Source: Deltaproteobacteria bacterium
GTDB lineage: Bacteria; Desulfobacterota; Desulfobacteria; Desulfobacterales; ETH-SRB1
Direction of reading: 5' to 3'
Assembly (NCBI GenBank): GCA_003647525.1
Contig: QMMZ01000092.1
Coordinates: 1-7,222 of the forward strand
DNA: 7,222 nucleotides
Every line of letters starts with the position of its first letter. Position 1 is the stretch's first letter. The position numbers and the translations under genes were made by a program. The notes beneath the pieces were generated by a model. That model did not search any database, was not told the DNA's origin, and was given only the letters and a program-made list of their open reading frames with translations. This document shows positions 1 to 6,361 of the stretch, in pieces.

Positions 1-1427
1 AGACGGAAACCAAAACAACGGAACAAGGTGTCAAAGTTGCCGAAAAAAAGAGTCCCTCAGCCGGATTATATGACAACGACCCCCCTAATCCGCTCGACAT
101 AGAACTTACATCTCATGGCTCGCTCATAGATGGCAACAAAACCGCAAGCTCGGGTATAAACATTGGAGAAATTCAAAACCAGAACATTGGCATAGATCTA
201 AACTATGACACAAAGGTAGAGCTGATCTATCTCTATACCACCACTCCCAACGCACTTTTTAACAATGGCCTTTTTACCTGGGCTGTATATTATAGCAGTG
301 ACAATTCGACCTGGACAAAAATAACGAGTAGCGCTAACAAGAATTATGACACGATCAAAAACCGATTTGAGATTTCTTTTGCCGCAACAACAGCCAGATA
401 CTTTAAAATAGCAAACACCGCAAACGATACATATGAACTCTACGTCACTGAAATCGAAGCATACAACTACAAGACCTATTCTACTTTTTCCACCACCGAG
501 ACCGAACAAACCACACAAACCACGCAGGCCAATCTTAGATATAAACCCACGGATTGGCTCTCTTTTACGTATGATTTTATACATGACGAACGGGAGACCG
601 AGCCGGATCAGGAAGAGACAGAGCCCGAATCGGAAAAAACCAGGCGCCAGACCCACAACATGAGCTGCCGTGTGCAAAGAGAGCTTCACAAGTATATTAC
701 GGCTTGGGCACAGTATGGAAGGCGAATGGAAAACGATTCTGAGGCAGAGGATAAGACAACCGATACCTATCTGCTGCACTTTCTTTCATCCCCCCTTACA
801 ACCCTTGATACCGATCTTTCGTTGAATCACACTGTATCAGAAGAAGAAGGCGAAACCCAGTCAAAAAGCTCATCCGCTTTGCTTCACATATCAGCAAAAC
901 TCCGTGAGGGAGCGGATCTGAATGTGGATGCAAACATCACCCGTTCGGAAAATCTTGTCAGTCAATCCGAGACAACCACCAGGTATATTAACTCGGATCT
1001 GCGTCTTGAGCTTACCCGAATGTTGACAGCCGAATTTGAGTATGATAGAAATTGGACGGAAACACAACAGTCGGAGCCGGACTCTGATACAACGGGCCAA
1101 ACCTCCAACGCCAGGGTCACATTTTATTGGCGGCCCTCTCACGATTTTTACTTCAGAGGCTATTATGATATTGACAGGGATGAAAAGTCAGGAGAAGAAA
1201 CCACTCAGCAGCAATATAACATGAACTGGTTGATGACCGAAAAGATGCAGCTTGACATGGGGTATACATTAAACAGAGATGATACTGTCAGCTCAACTTA
1301 CTCTGCTGATCTTTCCTGGAATTTGAGCCGGATCTTTACACTAAGGTTTAGCTATGACTGGAGTCACCAGAAAGAAGATATGACTAAAACACAGACTTTT
1401 ATCACGAATCTTTCAGCAAGATTTTAA
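1..1427 (+). CDS. Outer-membrane beta-barrel protein with discoidin-like domain (5' end missing)
   Basis: The frame is open from the first complete codon at base 3 and gives 474 residues; the start lies outside the window. Visible residues about 28-155 resemble an F5/8-type C (discoidin) domain: the pieces LIDGNKTAS, IGIDLNYDTKVE, WAVYYSSDNSTWTKI, ARYFKIAN and VTEIEAY occur in the family's usual order. Such domains bind carbohydrate or other surface ligands. A Thr/Gln/Glu-rich linker follows. Then, from about residue 175, come short amphipathic strands alternating polar and aromatic residues (LRYKPTDWLSFTYDFIHDE, RVTFYWRPSHDFYFRGYYDI, LSWNLSRIFTLRFSYDW). The protein ends NLSARF, a C-terminal Phe typical of beta-barrels inserted by the BAM complex. 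The barrel repeats are about 35-40 residues, so several hairpins are present. The ligand and any channel role are unknown; an electron-conduit porin is one possibility given the downstream cytochrome. An internal ATG at 660 is not the real start, because the frame and domain continue upstream. Confidence 0.82.
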   Translation, partial: TETKTTEQGVKVAEKKSPSAGLYDNDPPNPLDIELTSHGSLIDGNKTASSGINIGEIQNQNIGIDLNYDTKVELIYLYTTTPNALFNNGLFTWAVYYSSDNSTWTKITSSANKNYDTIKNRFEISFAATTARYFKIANTANDTYELYVTEIEAYNYKTYSTFSTTETEQTTQTTQANLRYKPTDWLSFTYDFIHDERETEPDQEETEPESEKTRRQTHNMSCRVQRELHKYITAWAQYGRRMENDSEAEDKTTDTYLLHFLSSPLTTLDTDLSLNHTVSEEEGETQSKSSSALLHISAKLREGADLNVDANITRSENLVSQSETTTRYINSDLRLELTRMLTAEFEYDRNWTETQQSEPDSDTTGQTSNARVTFYWRPSHDFYFRGYYDIDRDEKSGEETTQQQYNMNWLMTEKMQLDMGYTLNRDDTVSSTYSADLSWNLSRIFTLRFSYDWSHQKEDMTKTQTFITNLSARF

Positions 1428-1455
1428 AGCTTTGAAAAATGTTCAATGTTGCCTG

Positions 1456-1499
1456 CCCCGTTAAATTTAAGCCTGACGCCAAAATTGGGCAAAACGGGG
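1456..1499 (+). terminator. Inverted repeat after the barrel gene, possible weak terminator
   Basis: CCCCGTT at 1456-1462 is complementary to AACGGGG at 1493-1499. The 30-base loop contains two short perfect palindromes, TTAAATTTAA (1461-1470, overlapping the left arm) and CCAAAATTGG (1479-1488). A short T-rich stretch, TGTTTTGCT, follows the right arm. The long loop and poor T tract make this a weak intrinsic terminator. It could instead be an operator or mRNA stem. It lies in the 112-base gap between the barrel gene and the next start, the longest gap in the window without coding sequence. Confidence 0.3.
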
Positions 1500-1530
1500 T
1501 GTTTTGCTAAGGTCTCGAATAGTTACGAAT

Positions 1531-1535
1531 GGAGA
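1531..1535 (+). promoter_or_regulatory. Ribosome binding site that sets the start at 1540
   Basis: GGAGA lies 4 bases before ATG 1540. It supports this start over the upstream in-frame TTG at 1504, which would place 12 extra residues before the signal peptide. Confidence 0.6.
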
Positions 1536-1539
1536 ACAG

Positions 1540-2121
1540 ATGAATAGTATAAGTTGGATCAAGCAAACAATACTTTTACTTGCAGTATTGTCGATATTTT
1601 ACAATTGTGGCGGGCCTATGAGTTATATTCACCCTACGGCAGATCTTACATATATTAAAACAGTAGCCATTGTGCCTTTGAAAAATCTGACCCAGGAAAG
1701 GGGTGCGGAAGGCAAGGTAAGGAATGCCGTGGCTGCGGAGGTGTTAAGGCGGGGCGTATTCGATGTTGTTGAATTCGGAGAGGTAGATAAGGTCCTGAGG
1801 GAAGAGGGAGTTAAGGAAAAAGAAAGCGTCATCAGCAAAAGCATTGCTGAAAGGGCAGGAAAGCGGCTGAACATCCAGGCCTTTATTGTAGGAGCAGTTG
1901 AAGAATACGGCATGCTGCGGGCAGGGAGCAGTTCTTATCCTGAAGTCGCTGCCTCTTTTAAGCTGATAGATGCAAAATCCTATAAAATCCTCTGGGAGGC
2001 GACACACAGTGTAAAAGGAACAACCATTCTGGATCGGCTCTTCGGTATCGGCAAAAAGAGCCGTAGCGACCTTTGCAGAAAGTTAGTTGGGGAGATGTTT
2101 GATACCCTGTTTGGGGGATAG
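1540..2121 (+). CDS. CsgG/GNA1162-like exported protein, probable lipoprotein (paralogue 1)
   Basis: The product has 193 residues. Residues 1-22 form a signal sequence (Lys8, then a hydrophobic run TILLLAVLSIF) ending at Cys23-Gly-Gly. The residues before the Cys (FYN) are a poor lipobox, so lipidation is probable rather than certain. The mature part has the fold signature of the CsgG/GNA1162/LpoB-like superfamily: a first strand VKTVAIVPL-type segment (KTVAIVPLKNLTQ), a helix with VAAEVLRRGVFDVVEF, then a second strand in AFIVGAVEEYG and a third in ASFKLIDAKSYKILWEA. The last segment contains Trp152, followed by ATHSVKG and a GIGKKSRSDL helix. Members of this superfamily form or regulate outer-membrane lipoprotein assemblies. 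The same C-terminal pattern recurs in the next two genes. The exact function is unknown. Confidence 0.75.
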   Translation: MNSISWIKQTILLLAVLSIFYNCGGPMSYIHPTADLTYIKTVAIVPLKNLTQERGAEGKVRNAVAAEVLRRGVFDVVEFGEVDKVLREEGVKEKESVISKSIAERAGKRLNIQAFIVGAVEEYGMLRAGSSSYPEVAASFKLIDAKSYKILWEATHSVKGTTILDRLFGIGKKSRSDLCRKLVGEMFDTLFGG

Positions 2122-2140
2122 AGGGATTGTTGATTATTGT

Positions 2141-2170
2141 TTGAACTTATTTTCGTGTTTAAGTGATAAT
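2141..2170 (+). promoter_or_regulatory. Candidate sigma-70-type promoter
   Basis: TTGAAC (2141-2146) and GATAAT (2165-2170) are 18 bases apart and match 4/6 and 5/6 positions of the -35 and -10 consensus. They sit in an AT-rich 93-base gap. Transcription would begin near 2177, leaving a leader of about 38 bases before GTG 2215. This would allow the downstream genes to be expressed apart from the upstream one. It was judged by eye only. Confidence 0.4.
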
Positions 2171-2200
2171 ATTTTTTGTTCATCCAGGTATTTTGCGGTC

Positions 2201-2204
2201 GAGG
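2201..2204 (+). promoter_or_regulatory. Ribosome binding site that sets the GTG start at 2215
   Basis: GAGG lies 10 bases before GTG 2215. An in-frame TTG at 2176 has no purine-rich site before it and would put Cys, Arg and Glu residues ahead of the signal peptide, so GTG is preferred. Confidence 0.5.
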
Positions 2205-2214
2205 TTTTGAGTTC

Positions 2215-3768
2215 GTGAAAAAACATCTGTTCATCGTAGCAACTATTTTAGTTTTTTCGCTCCATGTGTTGTCAGGTCGTATTTTTGGTGCGGATAATGT
2301 GGTAAAAATAAAGAGAATAGCTCTGATGCCTTTCGGCACATTTACCGCCGAAGATATATCCATTGATATGACGCGTTTTATATCGGATTGTCTCATAAAG
2401 AATGAATTTGAGGTTATTTCTCAGGATATCCTGGAAAATTTCCTTGCCAAAAGAAGAATCCGTGGAACGGAATTCCTGAACAAACCGGCTATCAGAGAAA
2501 TGGGCGCTGCTTTAAAGGCGAATGTCTTGCTACTTGGGTCTGTTGATCTCCTTGAAGATTGTAAAAATCCACAGGTAGCCATGAATGCTCAGATGATCAA
2601 TTGTTTTGATAGCTCTGTTGTCTGGGCCAACTCTATTTCACGCACTGGTGACGACTTTGCCACATTTCTCGGTATAGGCAGGATAACTTCTTTGAAGAAG
2701 TTGATAGAAATCACAGTGGAAAAACTCCTAAACGACTTGCCCTCTAGCGTTAACGTTATCGTCGATATGGGCAGCTCATCCATAACCCCAATTGAAATCA
2801 GCCATGCTGGTTTTTCCCCTGATGTGTTAAAAGGCGGTGAGACAACACGCATCTCAATAGAGGTCAAAGAAATCACCAAAAAGTTGCGAGATATCAGGGC
2901 CTTTGTCCTTGATAGCGAGATTGACCTTAAAACCAAGGACGGAAGGTGGTATACTGGAACTATTTCAGCTCCAGCCATTGATGGAGTCTATTCGCTGAAA
3001 ATTTACGTATCGGACCGATGGAACAGGCTTTTTAGTGTAAACTCCGCAGCCAATCTGACTGTCCAGAACAGCTCACCTGAAATCACTCTTTTGTTTCAGA
3101 AAAGGCTTATATCTCCCAACAATGACGGTATCAATGACTATATTCAATTCTTCCCCGAACTCCTGAAAGCAATTACATTAGAAAGCTGGGAGGTTGAGAT
3201 TACAGATAAAGACGGTAAAGTCGTGAGATCTGAAAACGGTTTCGGCATGCTGCCCGCAAATTTTTTCTGGCAGGGTGAAAATAATCAATACAAGCCGGTT
3301 AAAGATGGAACATATTTCTGTCGATTATTTGTGCAAGATAAGGCGGGCAACCGAACGTCTACAGCAAAGGAGAAGATCGTGGTCGACAAAACTATGCCGG
3401 AGAGTACCGTTGTTCTTGCCGAGGAAAATGAAGAAAGCCTTACCCTGTTGCTAAAAACCAAAGATATAAGCAAAATAGCCGATTGGAAAGTCATTGTTTA
3501 CGACAGAACAGGCGCTGAAGCAGGAAAGTTTGAGGGCAAGGGGAATGTCCCGGCAACCATTGTCTGTCCAGTTAAAAAAAAATTAAAAAAAGACTTAAGC
3601 ACGGAAGAAAACCAGAGCCCGGAAGAAGAGGATGCGCTCACCTATTCGCTTGAAGTGAGAGATATAGCGGGAAACAAATTGCGAATAGAAAGACAACCCT
3701 TAAAATGCCCTGAGCCTAAAGCAACTGAGCCTGAGAAAAAAAAGGATGAGTGGGTTGAGGATTTTTGA
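2215..3768 (+). CDS. Exported protein: CsgG-like domain fused to Ig-like segments (paralogue 2)
   Basis: The product has 517 residues from a GTG start. Residues 1-26 are a signal peptide (KKH, then a hydrophobic core) with likely signal peptidase I cleavage after FGA; there is no lipobox, unlike in the flanking paralogues. Residues about 31-180 are CsgG/GNA1162-like: KRIALMPFGTF, then a helix ending in NEFEVISQDILENFLAKR, then NVLLLGSVDLLE, then VVWANSISRTGDD (Trp137) and GIGRITSLKKL. Residues about 185-290 look like a beta-sandwich (GGETTRISIEV, GVYSLKIYVSDRWN). Residues 300-308 read SPNNDGIND, the calcium-type start motif common in CHU_C/FlgD-like Ig domains; DGTYFCRLFVQDKAGN (364-379) closes that domain. 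A further beta segment ends in YSLEVRDIAGN (477-487). The tail is rich in Lys and Glu. It ends 4 bases before the next gene, so the two are probably translationally coupled. A periplasmic or surface structural role is inferred. Confidence 0.78.
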   Translation: MKKHLFIVATILVFSLHVLSGRIFGADNVVKIKRIALMPFGTFTAEDISIDMTRFISDCLIKNEFEVISQDILENFLAKRRIRGTEFLNKPAIREMGAALKANVLLLGSVDLLEDCKNPQVAMNAQMINCFDSSVVWANSISRTGDDFATFLGIGRITSLKKLIEITVEKLLNDLPSSVNVIVDMGSSSITPIEISHAGFSPDVLKGGETTRISIEVKEITKKLRDIRAFVLDSEIDLKTKDGRWYTGTISAPAIDGVYSLKIYVSDRWNRLFSVNSAANLTVQNSSPEITLLFQKRLISPNNDGINDYIQFFPELLKAITLESWEVEITDKDGKVVRSENGFGMLPANFFWQGENNQYKPVKDGTYFCRLFVQDKAGNRTSTAKEKIVVDKTMPESTVVLAEENEESLTLLLKTKDISKIADWKVIVYDRTGAEAGKFEGKGNVPATIVCPVKKKLKKDLSTEENQSPEEEDALTYSLEVRDIAGNKLRIERQPLKCPEPKATEPEKKKDEWVEDF

Positions 3769-3772
3769 GTTG

Positions 3773-4348
3773 ATGAGCCTGACAAGAAAGTTTATTTTTC
3801 TGCTTGTTATCTTGGAATCTATCTCGGCTTGTTCATCGGCTACTACCCCATATGCCTATGTCCGAAAAAACCATGATCAGCCAGTGGTCAAAAAAGTAGC
3901 AATTTTTTCTTTTCACAACAACACAATGATCGCAGAGGCGAACAAAATTGTAACAGGAGCCTTTGTAGCAAGCCTGGTTAAAATGAGAAAGTTTAAGGTG
4001 GAATTTCCAGGTAACATCAAAAGCTTTCTTGTCAGCGAACGGATTATTGTGAGAACCGGCGTTGATCTCAATACTATCAAGCTTATGGGAAAAAGATTGG
4101 GGGTGGATGCCGTTATCATTGGCCGGATAGAAGAATTCGTGGGGATGGAGCAAAAAGAAAAAGGCGTTATTCCGGTGGTTTCCATCAGTTCGAGGATGCT
4201 GGACGTCCGAACAGGAAAGATTTTGTGGATGGCGCAACATAGAAGAACCGGCGACGACTATATAAAGGTTCTTGATTTCGGCAAGGTCAGGTCGGTGGGC
4301 GAATTGACCAAAAAAGTGGTTCTGGAAATGATTAAGACAATGCCTTAA
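3773..4348 (+). CDS. CsgG/GNA1162-like lipoprotein (paralogue 3)
   Basis: The product has 191 residues. From ATG 3773 the N-terminus is a compact lipoprotein signal: Arg5-Lys6, a hydrophobic core FIFLLVIL, and the lipobox ISAC with Cys20. ATG 3746 is also in frame and would add nine residues while overlapping the upstream gene; GAGG at 3757-3760 is 12 bases from 3773, so the start is not certain. The mature part has KKVAIFSFHNNT, a helix leading to FKVEF, LGVDAVIIGRIEEFVG and SISSRMLDVRTGKILWMA, which matches the CsgG-like fold seen in the two genes before it. Trp152 has the same residue number as Trp152 of the first paralogue, and RRTGDD repeats the RTGDD of the second. Export to the outer membrane is likely: the residue after the Cys is Ser, not the Asp that would retain it in the inner membrane under the E. 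coli rule. Confidence 0.78.
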   Translation: MSLTRKFIFLLVILESISACSSATTPYAYVRKNHDQPVVKKVAIFSFHNNTMIAEANKIVTGAFVASLVKMRKFKVEFPGNIKSFLVSERIIVRTGVDLNTIKLMGKRLGVDAVIIGRIEEFVGMEQKEKGVIPVVSISSRMLDVRTGKILWMAQHRRTGDDYIKVLDFGKVRSVGELTKKVVLEMIKTMP

Positions 4349-4371
4349 TTTGGAGTGCCTGAAGTGAGCTA

Positions 4372-4907
4372 ATGTTATTGAAATACCTGATGTAAAACAG
4401 CCTGTGGAAAAAAAAGATATGGAGTATTATTTTTATCACATTGCTCTTGACCGGCATTATCTTTTTTTTTACAGCGACATAAATATTGGAAATATCTTAT
4501 CGCCTGTTTCATGTTAAGGCAAATAACTTTTTAGACTTTCTTTTTCCGGTGCTACTCGCCGGCTTTTTTTCAAGTCTTGTTCTGGGTTTTTTAGCGGCTG
4601 TTTTCTTTCCCTATGCAATTGCCGGCCCACTTTATCGAATAGAAAAAAAGCTTGTTGATATCGGCAATGGGGATCTAAAAAAGAAAATAAAGCTTCGCAA
4701 AGGAGATGAAGTCGGAGAGCTTGCGGATTCGATTAATATAATGGTTGAGAAGGATTAAGGGCTAAGATTAAAAAGATGGGGGATATTTCCGGGCATATAG
4801 ACGAGCTTGTCGCACAGGCTCCAGGCAAAAATATTGATGATATCGTACAAAAAATCAAGGCGGAAAACACGAGTCTTCGGGAAGCTGTCAACATCTTTAA
4901 GGTATAA
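4372..4907 (+). pseudogene. Broken gene for a two-TM HAMP-domain protein
   Basis: Joining three pieces gives one plausible protein. Piece 1 (4396-4479) reads NSLWKKKIWSIIFITLLLTG and on to a hydrophobic end, a basic N-terminus plus TM1. Piece 2 (4483-4755) carries a short extracytoplasmic loop, TM2 (about 4534-4620) and a HAMP domain, with Pro in AIAGPLYRIEKKL, then NGDL and GDEVGELADSINIMVEK. Piece 3, in another frame (about 4749-4904), continues as a helical coiled-coil tail, RAKIKKMGDISGHIDELVAQ onward, to TAA 4905-4907. The lesions are TAA at 4393-4395, right after an ATG; TAA at 4480-4482 between TM1 and TM2; and a -1 frameshift near 4750-4758, where the HAMP frame stops at TAA 4756-4758. 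HAMP domains pass signals from membrane receptors, and no output domain is present, so the parent was a small sensor or adaptor. Piece 2 alone could be translated from TTG 4486, but has no ribosome binding site. Sequencing error is the main alternative. Confidence 0.7.
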
Positions 4908-4910
4908 GGA
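4907..4910 (+). promoter_or_regulatory. Ribosome binding site of the SurA/PpiC-like gene
   Basis: AGGA lies 5 bases before ATG 4916. It overlaps the stop codon of the broken HAMP gene by one base, so translation of the two would once have been coupled. Confidence 0.55.
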
Positions 4911-4915
4911 TTATA

Positions 4916-6361
4916 ATGAAAAAACTATTTGTATTTGTTTTGTTCGTATTTTGCGTGGCTGGGCTTGTATATATGGTTATGCCTTGCGCTGCCATGGATA
5001 CGGCTGTTCTTGCCGAAGTCAATGGCGAGGCCATTAATAAAGATGCTCTTCAGAAAAGGATTAAGGCTATTCACAGAAATAAGCCGCAAATGCGGCCTGA
5101 AGGGGGCGCAGGCGGCATCAAGCTTCTGGATATTATTGAAGAGATGATTGATGAGCGGCTCATAATTCAGGACGCGTACAGGGTGGAACTTGACAGGTCT
5201 GCTGATTTTACAAAAAAGATTGAATACTTCATGACTACCCAGTCTATCATCCGATTAAGAAAAGAAGTAGTACTTGATAAAATCAACATCAGCGATCAGG
5301 ATATTCTCGACTATTTCAAAGAGCACTATGAGAAAGATGGGCCGACACCTGAAGGGATGTTTGAAAAGGTTGCGACACAAATCAAAAAAAAACTCCGGAA
5401 GGAAAAAGAGAAAGAGCTGTCTGATAAATTTATTTCCGAGATAAGAAAACAGGCGGATATATGGATTGACACTGACCTGATTAACCTGCTTGATCCGGAA
5501 AAAAATTATACAGGAAAAAAATCGGTGGTGGCGACCGTAAGTGGTGATATGATTCCACTTGATGATTTTCTTCATGATTTGAAACAGGCAACTCAAAAAC
5601 GGGCCCGGATGTATCTAATGTTAGAAAACAAGCAACATCTGGAAGAAATGCAAAACGATTTAAAAAAAGAAATTCTGGACAGCCTGATCACATACAAATT
5701 GATCGAGCAGGAAGCGTTAAAGCACAATTATGCCAAGGACCCTTTATTTATAAACATAGTTAAAAAGCGTAAAGAGCAACTCCTTATCAATGAATTTAAG
5801 GCAAAGACAATCTATCCCCTGACAATTCCAACAAAAAATGAGTTGACACAATATTATGAAGACCATATAGATGATTTTAGGAAAGGCTATGAAGTCTGGT
5901 ACAAAGAGATGATCTTTCAGGCCAGTGAGGATGCTGAAAAAGCACTGAAAGAATTAAAGCAGGGAGCAAGCTTTGAGTTTTTGGCGGCTCAGGTGTCGGA
6001 AAAATGGATACCAAGGCAAAAGGCTGTATGGGTTAATGCTGATTCCTTTTCTCCTGCAATCAGGAAGGAGTTAAACCGGCTGGAAGCAGGTGAGATCACC
6101 GAGGTAATCGCTGACAACAGACAATACAAGATCATTAAATTAAAGGGCAAAAGAGGAGGAGAGCCCATAGAATTTTCCAGAGTCGTCGATAGGCTCGGAA
6201 AAATCGTAGGGCAAAAGAACTTCGAGAAAATGCTCTCTAAATATTTGGCGGAATTACGGGATATCTCTACAATCAGGATCAACAAAAAGGCCCTGAAACT
6301 CATAGAAGAAAAATACCGGCAAGAATTACCCGAAGGAACTAAAGCACAGGTTAGCCCATGA
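4916..6361 (+). CDS. Periplasmic SurA/PpiC-type chaperone with degenerate parvulin domain
   Basis: The product has 481 residues. A signal peptide (residues 1-26: MKK, then a Val/Phe-rich core) is probably cleaved after CAA. Two SurA_N-like modules follow. The first, about 30-140, has AEVNGEAINKDALQKRI, LDIIEEMIDERLIIQDAYR and ISDQDILDYFKEHYEK. The second, about 204-320, has ATVSGDMIPLDDFLHDLKQ, EILDSLITYKLIEQEALKH and PTKNELTQYYEDHIDD. A charged helix (about 148-180) links them. Residues about 325-412 match a PpiC/parvulin domain (AEKALKELKQGASFEFLAAQ, LEAGEITEVIADNRQYKIIKL). The family's first His (HIL motif) aligns with Glu331, its second His (near hII) with Lys405, and the GG-LGW loop is absent. 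A chaperone rather than an active prolyl isomerase is therefore inferred. Placed before a cytochrome gene with a 4-base overlap, it may help fold that cytochrome or the upstream barrel protein. Confidence 0.8.
   Translation: MKKLFVFVLFVFCVAGLVYMVMPCAAMDTAVLAEVNGEAINKDALQKRIKAIHRNKPQMRPEGGAGGIKLLDIIEEMIDERLIIQDAYRVELDRSADFTKKIEYFMTTQSIIRLRKEVVLDKINISDQDILDYFKEHYEKDGPTPEGMFEKVATQIKKKLRKEKEKELSDKFISEIRKQADIWIDTDLINLLDPEKNYTGKKSVVATVSGDMIPLDDFLHDLKQATQKRARMYLMLENKQHLEEMQNDLKKEILDSLITYKLIEQEALKHNYAKDPLFINIVKKRKEQLLINEFKAKTIYPLTIPTKNELTQYYEDHIDDFRKGYEVWYKEMIFQASEDAEKALKELKQGASFEFLAAQVSEKWIPRQKAVWVNADSFSPAIRKELNRLEAGEITEVIADNRQYKIIKLKGKRGGEPIEFSRVVDRLGKIVGQKNFEKMLSKYLAELRDISTIRINKKALKLIEEKYRQELPEGTKAQVSP

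Noticed and set aside
198..779. Long open frame on the minus strand (193 codons)
   Set aside because: It lies opposite the discoidin and linker part of the barrel gene, begins without a ribosome binding site and has a Cys/Gly/Val-rich product with no recognisable domain. It is an antisense shadow.
1481..1508. A sigma-54-type promoter at GGGC...TTGCT before the first CsgG-like gene
   Set aside because: The GG and GC elements are not at the required 10-base spacing.
4776..4907. A 43-residue frame starting at ATG 4776 as an independent small gene
   Set aside because: Its product continues the HAMP coiled coil without a break and the start has no ribosome binding site, so it is better read as the end of the broken gene.
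4372..4907. Stop-codon readthrough or programmed frameshifting to make the full HAMP protein
   Set aside because: TAA is used as a normal stop in this window (1425-1427 and 4346-4348), and two readthroughs plus a frameshift without a slippery site or a clear stem are much less likely than decay or sequencing error.
4807..5037. Plus-strand open frame overlapping the tail of the HAMP gene and the start of the chaperone gene
   Set aside because: It runs out of frame through both; the signal peptide of the chaperone and the coiled-coil tail are in the other frames and make sense.
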